Below, one piece after another: positions 24,973-33,484 of a DNA stretch of 64,000 nucleotides. The stretch lies in NCBI GenBank assembly GCA_017627765.1, contig JAGAGD010000115.1, positions 1 through 64,000 on the forward strand, given 5' to 3'. How positions within the stretch are numbered: position 1 is the first letter of the stretch; every line of letters begins with the position of its first letter. This DNA is from Prevotella sp. (GTDB lineage: Bacteria > Bacteroidota > Bacteroidia > Bacteroidales > Bacteroidaceae). The notes under the pieces are model-generated. The model made no database searches. It had not been told where the DNA came from and was given only the letters and a program-made list of their open reading frames with translations. The translations under genes were made by a program, and so were the position numbers.

Positions 24973-27786
24973 ATGACACATATTAATATAAAAGGAGCAA
25001 AAGAAAATAACCTAAAGAACATAAGTCTTAAAATTCCACATAACAAGTTTGTTGTTATCACAGGAGTAAGTGGTTCTGGTAAAACATCGTTAGCTTTTGA
25101 CACTCTATACGCTGAAGGTCAGCGTCGGTATGTTGAAAGTCTTTCTTCATACGCACGTTTATTTTTAGGGAGAATGAAGAAACCAAAATGCGATAGCATC
25201 ACACAACTGCCACCAGCAATTGCTATAGAACAAAAAGTTGTAAGTCGGAATCCGCGTTCTACAGTAGGTACTTCTACCGAAATATATGATTATTTGCGAT
25301 TGTTATTTGCACGTATCGGCAAAACATACTCTCCTATTTCAGGCAATATCGTAAAAAAGCATACGACAGAAGATGTTGTAAAGAGCATATTAAATTTGTC
25401 CAAAGATACGCTGTTATATATATTATCACCTATTAATATTTCTATTCAAAAGGACAATTTAGATAAATACTTAATATCAAAATTGCAAAATGGATATACA
25501 AGATTGTTTTGCAAAGATGAATTATTAAAAATTGAAGATTTCTTAAGTAAATTTGAAAAATCTAAAGTAAGTGAAGATGACATCAAAATCTTAATTGACA
25601 GGTTGCATGTTGATGATAATTCAGACACCCTGTCAAGGATGCGTGAGAGTATAGAAACTGCTTTTTACGAAGGCGACAATGAATGTATAGTTTATCTACC
25701 ATCAACAAAAGAGTCATTATATTTCTCTTCTCGCTTTGAATGTGACGGAATTAAATTTGAAGAACCTACAGAAAATATGTTCTCATTCAATTCACCACTT
25801 GGAGCGTGTCCTACCTGCGAAGGTTTTGGAAATATAATTGGAATTGACGAAAAACTTGTCATTCCCAACAGTTCATTAAGTGTTTTTGATGGTTGTGTAC
25901 AATGTTGGCATGGTGAGAAAATGAAAATATGGCAAGATGAATTTTGTAGAAGAGCTGCAATAGATTCGTTTCCAATATTCACACCATATCATGAACTTTC
26001 GCAGAAACATAAAGATTGGCTTTGGCATGGCCTTCCATCTGATTTACATCATGACATAGACGAGCAAGTAAATATTGATGCATTTTTCAAAATGGTTAAA
26101 GACAACCAGTACAAGATTCAATATCGTGTAATGATGAGTCGATATAGAGGTAAGACACTATGTCCACGCTGCAAAGGAACTAGACTAAAAGAAGAGACTC
26201 GGAATGTTAAGATTGACGAGAAAACCATTCAGGATCTAATAGAAATGCCAATATCAGCTTTATACAAATGGTTTAAAAGCATAAACTTAACAGAGGAAGA
26301 TAAAAACGTAGGAAAAAGAGCTATAACAGAAATATTAAGCCGCTTAAGCTATCTTGAGAACGTAGGTCTTGGATATTTAACACTTAACAGGTTGTCTAAC
26401 ACGCTGAGTGGTGGTGAAAGTCAACGTATAAACTTAACGACTTCATTGGGAAGTTCTCTTGTTGGTTCATTGTACATATTAGATGAGCCAAGTATAGGAT
26501 TACACTCAAGAGATACACACAAGCTTATATCCATTATTCAACAATTACGTGACATGGATAATACTGTTATTGTTGTTGAGCACGATGAAGATATTATGCG
26601 AGCAGCAGATTATTTAATAGATATTGGTCCAGACGCAGGAAGATATGGTGGGAATGTTGTATTTCAAGGTGATACAAAAATGATTTCTGAAGCTACATCT
26701 GAGCAATATCCACTTAGCCATACAGTCAAATATCTCAGTAAGGTAGAGTCAATTCCTGTTCCGTCTTCAAGGCGAAAATGGAATCTTAACATAGAGATCA
26801 AAGGAGCAAGAATGAATAATTTAAAGGGAATTGACGTGAAATTTCCATTAAATGTATTGACTGTAGTTACTGGTGTGAGTGGTAGTGGAAAGTCTTCACT
26901 TGTTCGAGGTATTTTATATCCTGCTCTCAAAAGACATCTTAATGAAGTTTGTGATCCGCCTGGCGACTATATATCTTTGGATGGAGACTGGAATATGATA
27001 GAGCATGTTGAGATGGTTGACCAGAATCCTATTGGTAAGAGTTCTCGTTCAAATCCTGTTACTTATGTAAAGGCATTTGATTTGATTAGACAACTATTTG
27101 CCGACCAGACTTTGTCTAAGCAAATGGGATATTCACCACAATATTTTTCTTTTAATACTGACGGAGGAAGGTGTGACGAATGTAAAGGAACCGGTGAGAT
27201 ATACGTTGAAATGCAGTTTATGCCAGATCTTGTTTTAGAATGTGATGTATGTCATGGTATGCGCTATAAGCGTGATATACTTGATGTTAAATTTAAGGGT
27301 AAGAATATAAGTGATGTCCTTGACATGTCTGTTAACGAAGCATTTGATTTCTTTTTGGAGAACAATCAAGAGCAAATCGCAAATAAGCTTAAACCTCTTA
27401 AAGATGTTGGATTGGGGTATATCAAGTTAGGGCAAAGTTCTTCTTCTTTGTCTGGAGGTGAGAATCAAAGAGTTAAATTAGCATATTATATCGGTCAGGA
27501 AAGGCAAGCCCCTACCCTTTTCATTTTTGATGAACCAACAACAGGATTACATTTCCATGATATTCAGAAACTGTTAGGTGCATTTAATTCATTAATCCAA
27601 AAAGGTCATAGCATAATAGTGATTGAACATAACTTGGAAGTAATAAAGTGTGCTGACTATATCATTGATCTTGGTCCTGATGCTGGAGTGAATGGTGGCG
27701 AGATTGTTGCTGAGGGTACGCCGGAGCAAGTAGCAAATAGTGGAAAGGGCTTTACTTCTTACTACCTAAAAGAGAAAATTAGTTAA
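24973..27786 (+). CDS. uvrA: UvrABC excision nuclease subunit A
   Basis: This 937-aa ABC-type ATPase detects bulky DNA damage and loads UvrB. Both Walker A motifs are present: GVSGSGKTSLAFDTLYAEG near residue 33 and GVSGSGKSSLVRG near residue 640. Both signature motifs (LSGGESQRINL, LSGGENQRVKLA) and Walker B segments (LYILDEPSIGLH, LFIFDEPTTGLH) are also seen. Zinc modules CPTCEGFG with CPRCKGTR, and CDECKGTG with CDVCHGM, are intact. A region corresponding to the UvrB-binding domain is kept (about residues 120-250). The position that holds a Cys pair in many UvrA proteins, just before that domain, reads YSPISGN. Many Bacteroidetes carry two uvrA genes, so this may be one of a pair. Confidence 0.95.
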   Translation: MTHINIKGAKENNLKNISLKIPHNKFVVITGVSGSGKTSLAFDTLYAEGQRRYVESLSSYARLFLGRMKKPKCDSITQLPPAIAIEQKVVSRNPRSTVGTSTEIYDYLRLLFARIGKTYSPISGNIVKKHTTEDVVKSILNLSKDTLLYILSPINISIQKDNLDKYLISKLQNGYTRLFCKDELLKIEDFLSKFEKSKVSEDDIKILIDRLHVDDNSDTLSRMRESIETAFYEGDNECIVYLPSTKESLYFSSRFECDGIKFEEPTENMFSFNSPLGACPTCEGFGNIIGIDEKLVIPNSSLSVFDGCVQCWHGEKMKIWQDEFCRRAAIDSFPIFTPYHELSQKHKDWLWHGLPSDLHHDIDEQVNIDAFFKMVKDNQYKIQYRVMMSRYRGKTLCPRCKGTRLKEETRNVKIDEKTIQDLIEMPISALYKWFKSINLTEEDKNVGKRAITEILSRLSYLENVGLGYLTLNRLSNTLSGGESQRINLTTSLGSSLVGSLYILDEPSIGLHSRDTHKLISIIQQLRDMDNTVIVVEHDEDIMRAADYLIDIGPDAGRYGGNVVFQGDTKMISEATSEQYPLSHTVKYLSKVESIPVPSSRRKWNLNIEIKGARMNNLKGIDVKFPLNVLTVVTGVSGSGKSSLVRGILYPALKRHLNEVCDPPGDYISLDGDWNMIEHVEMVDQNPIGKSSRSNPVTYVKAFDLIRQLFADQTLSKQMGYSPQYFSFNTDGGRCDECKGTGEIYVEMQFMPDLVLECDVCHGMRYKRDILDVKFKGKNISDVLDMSVNEAFDFFLENNQEQIANKLKPLKDVGLGYIKLGQSSSSLSGGENQRVKLAYYIGQERQAPTLFIFDEPTTGLHFHDIQKLLGAFNSLIQKGHSIIVIEHNLEVIKCADYIIDLGPDAGVNGGEIVAEGTPEQVANSGKGFTSYYLKEKIS

Positions 27787-27856
27787 ATTTCCATAATTCA
27801 AAAACTCATCATGCTAATTATAACTATTGAGCAATAATAAATTGAATTTAAATTAT

Positions 27857-27864
27857 TAATTTTG
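27857..27864 (+). promoter_or_regulatory. -7 box of tRNA-Thr(CGT)
   Basis: TAATTTTG matches the -7 consensus 25 bases before the tRNA. No good TTTG is seen at the expected -33 position. Confidence 0.5.
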
Positions 27865-27889
27865 CATCGATTTAAAAAAAATCGTTGTT

Positions 27890-27962
<73 letters not shown>

Positions 27963-27995
27963 CATTATTTATAATGTTTGTACAAGACTGTTTTT

Positions 27996-28676
27996 TCATT
28001 TCTTCCTCATTTCTTCTACAAACAAAGTTTCCCCTGACACTCTAAACATAACATCGTAATTATCGTAGTCCATTCCATAAATCCTTTTATCGTCGTTGTG
28101 ATAGTGTGGACGCGGATCTAAAGATAAAATTTCGGCTAAAGTATTAAGTTTTTCATTGTCAAATTCTTCTTTTATCCGATCTGAAAAAATAACATTCAAT
28201 CGTTTTATTTTATTTAAATCAACAAAGCCACAACGAACATTTGTATGTGAGTCACAGTATTCAATATAAGGTTTAATGTCATATATTGGAGTTTTGTCCA
28301 ATAAGTCTCCGCCTTTCACATGGAGAATAGGTCCGTTATCGCTTTCCCATTCAACTTTCACCAATTTAACCGAAGACAACCCTATAGGATTTGGTCTGTA
28401 GGGTGAACGACTAGCAAAAACTCCAACCTTTTTGTTCCCTCCTAACAATGGGGGGCGTACTACAGGACTAGTAGAAATACCTTTATTCTCAGAAAAACAC
28501 CAAATCAACCATAGATAGTCAAAGCCATCTATACCTCTTATATAGTCAGGATTCCTGAATGGTTTTTCGAAAACAATTCTACCAACTAGATCTTTTACCA
28601 AACCGCTTTGTTTTGGAATTCCAAATTTAGATGTTAGTGGTGAACGATATATAGCTATCGGTTGCAATTTCATCAT
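27996..28676 (-). CDS. trmO: TrmO-type tRNA methyltransferase (TsaA/YaeB family)
   Basis: This 226-aa protein has an N-terminal TsaA-like beta-barrel domain: PIAIYRSPLTSKFGIPKQSG, GIDGFDYLWLIWCFSEN, VRPPLLGGNKKVGVFASRSPYRPNPIGLSSVKL and KGGDLLDKTPIYDIKPYIEYCD. The C-terminal part (RPHYHNDDKRIYGMDYDNYD) matches the TrmO extension. In E. coli TrmO uses S-adenosylmethionine to methylate N6 of t6A37 in tRNA-Thr. It ends 33 bases from tRNA-Thr(CGT), whose family is its known substrate; the adjacency may be chance. A TACCTTTG -7 box lies just upstream (28700-28693, minus). Confidence 0.88.
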   Translation of the reverse strand: MMKLQPIAIYRSPLTSKFGIPKQSGLVKDLVGRIVFEKPFRNPDYIRGIDGFDYLWLIWCFSENKGISTSPVVRPPLLGGNKKVGVFASRSPYRPNPIGLSSVKLVKVEWESDNGPILHVKGGDLLDKTPIYDIKPYIEYCDSHTNVRCGFVDLNKIKRLNVIFSDRIKEEFDNEKLNTLAEILSLDPRPHYHNDDKRIYGMDYDNYDVMFRVSGETLFVEEMRKK

Positions 28677-28700
28677 TACTACAATTTGAGCACAAAGGTA

Positions 28701-28926
28701 TATATTTTTTTGTTTTAAGGACTAAGTTTCATTTTAATATTTGACAAATTAAAGCACTGGCTTCTTCAATAAAACTTATTCCCTCCTACCCATAAACAGA
28801 TACATTGGAATCAACACTTGTTTTGTTTATATATGTATATAATGTGACTAAAGGAATCTTGTAAATGAATAATTGAATGAATATAAATAACTTGATTTTT
28901 AATTGAACTCTACATTACAGTTTTGC
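28701..28926. other. AT-rich intergenic stretch beside repeat copy 2
   Basis: I see no ORF, RNA or repeat here beyond the start of repeat copy 2. It forms the left part of a 1-kb gap between the trmO and Nim-like genes. Confidence 0.4.
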
Positions 28927-29392
28927 GTTTTGTCAAGATTTTTCAACAAGAAATGTATGAAATATTTTGACAAACCGATTTTACAATCTAGAGAAAAATA
29001 ATGGCTGATTTTTTGTGTTGGCACGGAGGAAATATAAAAAACTGTTTATTTGTTAATCAATCGACTTAAATTATGTGAACATACATGAGGAATGATTTTG
29101 CAAAAGGTGTCCTTTAGCAATATCAAAGGTGGCATATCAGGGTGTAATATGTGGCATATCGCAGTGTCAAAGGTGCCCTTTCGTAGTGCGAAAGGGCACC
29201 TTTCATTTTTTTAGAAATTATGAGTTTCACTCAGAACGCTATAATGTCTTGATTACTATAGGTTTACTAAAAACAGCAAGAAACCGTCAAATACTCGCAT
29301 ATTTTGCAGATTCTTTTTTCGCAGTCGAAAATTTTTAAGTTATTCGAGCTGAAATTTAATCAATGGTAAATGGTTTTGTCAAAATTTTTCAT
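28927..29392 (-). repeat. Interspersed non-coding repeat, copy 2 (complete)
   Basis: The edges are near-identical direct repeats: GTTTTGTCAAGATTTTTCA (28927-28945) and GTTTTGTCAAAATTTTTCA (29374-29392), 18 of 19 matching. Read on the minus strand, the modules run in this order: TGAAAAATTTTGACAAAAC edge, about 170 bp of weakly conserved sequence, a palindromic core with GGTGCCCTTTCG and GATATGCCAC units, TTTAAGTCGATTGATTAACAA, CGTGCCAACAC, CTCTAGA, and GGTTTGTCAAAATATTT. Copies 1 and 3 share this order. A perfect 15-bp hairpin lies at 29169-29203. No gene is seen inside. Confidence 0.8.
29169..29203. repeat. Perfect 15-bp hairpin inside repeat copy 2
   Basis: AAAGGTGCCCTTTCG (29169-29183) and CGAAAGGGCACCTTT (29189-29203) pair without mismatch around TAGTG. 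A T-rich stretch follows on the plus strand, so it could also end transcripts. Related half-sites (CGAAAGGTGCCCTTTCGCACTG) occur in copy 3 near 47411-47432. Confidence 0.85.
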
Positions 29393-29701
29393 AACATGTA
29401 AGTTCACACTAATTCCTCTTAAAGAATATTCCGACCATTAAACTTTAATTTTATCTTACAAAAATATGAATTCTGGAATTCTTTACTTTTTTAGCAAAAA
29501 TATGTACATATATATAGTGGAAGTCAAAAAAAATAACGATATTTGCATTATAAAGTAACAATTCATATATTTTTATTTAGAAATGTTATTTCATATCTAA
29601 GCTACAATAATAATAATTGATAGAGAAAAGTTATTGATAATAATATCATTTGGAGTTCTAATCCCAAGCAAAGCTAATAATGAATATTAATAAAAATTCT
29701 T
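29393..29701. other. AT-rich leader region of the Nim-like gene, nothing recognised
   Basis: This stretch of about 310 bp is strongly AT-rich with no supported ORF. A short palindrome GAATTCTGGAATTC lies near 29468. No clear -33/-7 promoter pair could be chosen. Confidence 0.4.
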
Positions 29702-30202
29702 ATGAAAATAAAATATGATAATAGTAATGTCCGTCGCCAAGATAGGTTGCTTGACGAATTGCGTGCGATTGAACTGTTAAGAACTGCAGAATATGGCGTC
29801 ATGTCTATGGCAGATACATATGGAGAGCCATATGCAGTCCCTGTAAATTTTGTCTGGGACACAGAGTCTTCAATTTATATTCATTGCGCTCCAGAAGGCA
29901 AAAAACTTAGGATATTGGCAAAAAACAGCAAAGTGCAACTTTGTATTATTGGCAGAGTAAACCTCCTTCCACATAAGTTTACGACAGAATATGAGAGCGT
30001 TATAATATCGGGAACAGCCAGGATTGGATTAAATGAAGATGAAAGAAAAAAAGCACTTGAACTGATTCTGAATAAACTGTCGCCAAATGACAAGGAAGTT
30101 GGTATGAAATATGCAAAGAAATCATTTCATCGCACGGAAATAATTCGCATTGATATTAATAGCTTTAGCGGCAAAGCTAAGGTTGTGAATGACAACCAAT
30201 AA
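29702..30202 (+). CDS. Nim-like pyridoxamine-5'-phosphate-oxidase-fold flavoprotein
   Basis: This 166-aa protein has the split-barrel FMN-binding fold. It resembles the family that includes nitroimidazole-resistance (Nim) proteins of Bacteroides: RQDRLLDELRAIELLRTAEYGVMSM, then GEPYAVPVNFVWD, IYIHCAPEGKKLRILAKNSKVQLCI, FTTEYESVIISGTARI and the C-terminal IDINSFSGKAKVV. Such proteins bind flavin and some reduce 5-nitroimidazoles to harmless amines. Most family members are general flavin or haem-related oxidoreductases, so resistance must not be assumed. It stands alone after a 1-kb gap and ends before a strong hairpin. Confidence 0.82.
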   Translation: MKIKYDNSNVRRQDRLLDELRAIELLRTAEYGVMSMADTYGEPYAVPVNFVWDTESSIYIHCAPEGKKLRILAKNSKVQLCIIGRVNLLPHKFTTEYESVIISGTARIGLNEDERKKALELILNKLSPNDKEVGMKYAKKSFHRTEIIRIDINSFSGKAKVVNDNQ

Positions 30203-30303
30203 GACTATCGATTCCTACTTTTTATTTATTGTTCGTCTTCACCACTTTTGCCGCAAGTATTTAATTCAAACATTTCGATATAGTGGACATTATACGACAT
30301 AAA

Positions 30304-30364
30304 AAATCAACATGAAATAAACAAGAAACGCAAAATTTCGTTTGTTTGTCATCCATGTTGATTT
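30304..30364. terminator. Long hairpin between convergent genes
   Basis: The outer arms AAATCAACATG (30304-30314) and CATGTTGATTT (30354-30364) pair perfectly. Inside, ACAAGAAACG and CGTTTGTTTGT pair with one bulge and one wobble. It lies between the Nim-like gene and the dnaB end, as a two-way terminator would, but T-runs are weak. Confidence 0.6.
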
Positions 30365-30415
30365 CATAAATTGTCTATACTGTACTAGTATTTGTTAAAT
30401 CAATGTTGTAGCCAA

Positions 30416-31903
30416 TCAAAATGGAGAGTCTCCATTTGCTGGCGGAAGATCGGCATCGTTAATATTCATTCGTGAAGAAATAATTCCATCTTCAGGTAGA
30501 GGTGCCATATAGCTGTCTTCAGGGTTTGAGAAGCGGGTATATCTTCCTTTGAAGTTAAGCAGCACATCTCCTATATCACCTTTACGATGCTTTGCAATGA
30601 TAATCTGAGCCATTCCTCTAAGGTCATTATGATTTGCATCTTCATAGATATGATAATATTCGGGACGATGCACAAATAAAACCATATCTGCATCTTGTTC
30701 AATAGCTCCAGATTCACGCAGGTCACTTAGCAATGGGCGTTTGCCCTCTGCACCTTCACGAGATTCAACATTACGGCTAAGCTGTGAAAGAGCTAATATA
30801 GGTATATTCAGGTCTTTAGCAAGTCCTTTCAAAGAGCGACTGATTGTAGAAACTTCCTCTTGGCGGTTTCCATACCTTGTTCCACTTGCATTCATCAGCT
30901 GCAAATAGTCAATCATTATAAGCTTTACACCTTTTTCTCTAACAAGTCTCTGCGCTTTTGTACGCAATTCAAAAATATTTAGGGCTGGTGTTTGGTCTAT
31001 ATAAAGAGGTTTTTTTTGCATTAATGATAACCTTGAGTCTAATCGCTTCCAATCAGCTTCATCAAGATTACCGCTCATTAACTTTGTTCCATCTATCTCA
31101 CAGGTATTAGATATAAGGCGATTTACAAGCTGCACATCATTCATTTCAAGAGAGAAAAAAGCAGTAGGAATACCTTGATCAATTGCTACATTTTTAGCTA
31201 TTGATAGTGCAAAGGATGTTTTTCCCATCGCAGGTCTACCTGCAATGATTACCAAATCACTTGGTTGCCATCCGCTTGTTATAGAATCTAGTTTGTGGAA
31301 ACCGCTTGGAACTCCAGTCAGTGCACCTTGGTTTTTAGAGTTCTTAGTAATAATACTAACTGCTTGATCTATGACGGAATCTATCTGTACGAAATCTTGT
31401 TTTATGTTTTTCTGAGTAAGCTCAAACAACATACGTTCTGCTTTCTCTATCAATTCATCTACATCAGTAGAATCGTCAAGTGCCTCACTACCTATAGTTC
31501 CTGCGTAACTTATCATTTGGCGCGCAATGTATTTTTGTGCCAATACATGTGCATGATATTCTATATGTGCAGAAGTTGCAACCATTGAACTTAATTCAGC
31601 CACATAAACAGGACCTCCAATGCTTTCAAGCGCGCTGTCTTTCTTTAGTTGTTCTACAACAGTCATAATATCAACAGGTCGCTCCGCCATGTTAAGTGAG
31701 CGTATCGCTTGATAAATTTTCTGATGTCGTGGATCATAGAATGTTTCTGGATACAAAATGTCGCTAACTACGGCAAATGCATCTTTATCTATCATTAAAG
31801 CTCCCAAGACAACTTTCTCCATCTCTACCGCTTGTGGTTGCATGTGTCCATAGCTATCATTAACTGGTTGTGTTTTTCTGCTTTTACCGCTTCTTTCAGG
31901 CAT
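30416..31903 (-). CDS. dnaB: Replicative DNA helicase
   Basis: This 495-aa hexameric 5'-3' helicase unwinds DNA at the replication fork and interacts with primase. The N-terminal domain spans about residues 20-120 (QAVEMEKVVLGALMIDKDAF). The RecA-like C-terminal domain shows Walker A (AGRPAMGKTSFALSIA), Walker B (VKLIMIDYLQLM), NRQEEVSTISRSLKGLAKDL, ALSQLSRNVESR and DLRESGAIEQDADMVLFVHR. The tail contains KHRKGDIGDVLLNFKGRYTRF. No intein or insertion is present. It is divergent from ispE with a 225-bp gap. Confidence 0.97.
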   Translation of the reverse strand: MPERSGKSRKTQPVNDSYGHMQPQAVEMEKVVLGALMIDKDAFAVVSDILYPETFYDPRHQKIYQAIRSLNMAERPVDIMTVVEQLKKDSALESIGGPVYVAELSSMVATSAHIEYHAHVLAQKYIARQMISYAGTIGSEALDDSTDVDELIEKAERMLFELTQKNIKQDFVQIDSVIDQAVSIITKNSKNQGALTGVPSGFHKLDSITSGWQPSDLVIIAGRPAMGKTSFALSIAKNVAIDQGIPTAFFSLEMNDVQLVNRLISNTCEIDGTKLMSGNLDEADWKRLDSRLSLMQKKPLYIDQTPALNIFELRTKAQRLVREKGVKLIMIDYLQLMNASGTRYGNRQEEVSTISRSLKGLAKDLNIPILALSQLSRNVESREGAEGKRPLLSDLRESGAIEQDADMVLFVHRPEYYHIYEDANHNDLRGMAQIIIAKHRKGDIGDVLLNFKGRYTRFSNPEDSYMAPLPEDGIISSRMNINDADLPPANGDSPF

Positions 31904-32106
31904 ATTTTATATGTTTTTATATTTAAATAAAAAATGGAATTTAATTAACGAGCAATAAACAAATATTCACTTTATTACTTTCACTCATGTACTTTTGTTT
32001 TGCAAAAATATGAAAAAGATTATACAAATATAGGGTTTATATATTAGTTTTAATATTTTTTTGACATTCAATCATGTAAAAGTATTTTTGATCTGATTTT
32101 TATTTC

Positions 32107-32114
32107 TAACTTTG
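32107..32114 (+). promoter_or_regulatory. -7 box of ispE (very short leader)
   Basis: TAACTTTG matches the -7 consensus and lies only 14 bases before the ispE ATG, so the leader would be roughly 7-9 nt. A TTTG at 32087-32090 is spaced 16 bp away, shorter than usual. Confidence 0.55.
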
Positions 32115-32128
32115 CAAACAAAAACACT

Positions 32129-32962
32129 ATGAAGATATATCCTTGTGCAAAAATAAACATTGGGCTTAATGTAGTGGAAAAACGTCCTGATGGTTACCAT
32201 AATCTTGAAACTATCTTCTACCCTATCCCTCTAACTGACGAGCTGGAGATTGATATGAAAAATACAGAAGCACCTTCACATGCTGAATTAGAGCTTTATG
32301 GTAATCCCATAAAAGGTAACCCACAGGATAATTTAATAATTCGTGCATACAATATATTAGCAAAAGACTTTAAAATAGCACCTGTTAAAATAAGATTGAA
32401 GAAAAATATTCCTACTGAAGCAGGATTAGGTGGTGGTTCAAGTGATGCTGCTTCAACATTAATCTTACTAAATAAGCTCAACAACCTGAATTTATCAGCA
32501 AATCAATTAATTGAATACGCTGCAAAATTAGGCGCAGATTGTTCTTTTTTTATTGAGTCGTTCCCATCTTATGCAACTGGTATTGGTGACAGGTTAGAAC
32601 ATATTAATATTACAAATGAACTAAAAGATAAATGGATTATACTTGTCAAGCCAGACATATCTATATCAACACGTGAAGCTTATTCGGGTGTTCAACCTAA
32701 AAAAGCAGATGTTTGTTGTAAAGATGCAATTATGCAACCAATAAGCACGTGGAATAAACTTCTAACAAATGATTTTGAAAAGTCTATTTTTGAGAGATAC
32801 CCAAGACTTTCTTTTATTAAGAATGAGTTGTATAAACAAGGCGCAATATTTTCTCAGATGTCAGGTAGCGGTAGCACAATTTATGGTATTTTTAATGAAA
32901 AACCATCAAAGAAGATAGAAAGCTTGTTTAATGATGATTTTGTTACAGTTTTACCATTATAA
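32129..32962 (+). CDS. ispE: 4-diphosphocytidyl-2-C-methyl-D-erythritol kinase
   Basis: This 277-aa GHMP kinase phosphorylates CDP-ME in the non-mevalonate isoprenoid pathway. The ATP-binding motif is PTEAGLGGGSSDAASTL (about residues 94-110). The start YPCAKINIGLNVVEKRPDGYH and the C-terminal SQMSGSGSTIYGIF are also typical. Length matches the family (about 280 aa). The isoprenoids supply the polyprenyl carriers that envelope glycosyltransferases use. Confidence 0.95.
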   Translation: MKIYPCAKINIGLNVVEKRPDGYHNLETIFYPIPLTDELEIDMKNTEAPSHAELELYGNPIKGNPQDNLIIRAYNILAKDFKIAPVKIRLKKNIPTEAGLGGGSSDAASTLILLNKLNNLNLSANQLIEYAAKLGADCSFFIESFPSYATGIGDRLEHINITNELKDKWIILVKPDISISTREAYSGVQPKKADVCCKDAIMQPISTWNKLLTNDFEKSIFERYPRLSFIKNELYKQGAIFSQMSGSGSTIYGIFNEKPSKKIESLFNDDFVTVLPL

Positions 32963-33060
32963 CCAATCATAAACAAGTGAAAATAAGCAACTTTGATGCA
33001 TATTAAGGTCCAATAGTGCAAAAAAAGTATAATAAATTTTCATATAAAACTAAAAACTTG

Positions 33061-33068
33061 TATATTTG
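33061..33068 (+). promoter_or_regulatory. -7 box of the HU gene
   Basis: TATATTTG matches the -7 consensus 56 bases before the HU start codon. The -33 region (TTTT at 33037-33040, 20-bp spacing) is one base off TTTG. Confidence 0.55.
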
Positions 33069-33124
33069 CACTCCAAAATTAAGAAATCAATCATTTATAC
33101 ACTTTTTAATTATATTTTAAAGAG

Positions 33125-33409
33125 ATGACAAAAGCAGATATAGTCAACGACATTTTTATTAAGACTGGTATTCCAAAGAAAGAAGTTCTTACAATTGTAG
33201 AGGCTTTCATGGATGAAATTAGAAATAGTCTTATAGACAAAAAAGAAAACGTTTATTTAAGAGGATTTGGTAGTTTTATAGTTAAGCACAGAGCTGAAAA
33301 AACTGCTAGAAATATTTCAAAGAATGTGACTATTAAGATCGAGGCTCATGATTTCCCAAGCTTTAAACCTTCAAAGAGCTTTGCAAATAAAATGAAAGAA
33401 AGATCTTAA
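33125..33409 (+). CDS. HU-family DNA-binding protein
   Basis: This 94-aa protein belongs to the HU/IHF family of DNA-bending nucleoid proteins. It starts MTKADIVNDIFIKTGIPKKE and carries the conserved beta-arm region ENVYLRGFGSFIVKHRAEKT ARNISKN; the arm tip and the C-terminal helix (PSFKPSKSFANKMK) are present. The arm sequence reads RNISKNVTIKIEAH, where the usual form is NPRTGE, so the DNA-intercalating proline is not in its classical context. It is not possible to tell HU from an IHF-like role. A 29-aa ribosomal-type gene follows after 75 bases. Confidence 0.92.
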   Translation: MTKADIVNDIFIKTGIPKKEVLTIVEAFMDEIRNSLIDKKENVYLRGFGSFIVKHRAEKTARNISKNVTIKIEAHDFPSFKPSKSFANKMKERS

Positions 33410-33484
33410 ATTGAAAGTATATCATATTGCTTTTATTCATTGATTAAAAACAAAAATCATAATAAACTCTAAAAAATATTTATC

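Noticed and set aside
29129..29338. 69-aa open frame on the plus strand across repeat copy 2
   Set aside because: It is composed of repeat units (palindromic core) that are not in frame in the other copies. No RBS or promoter fits.
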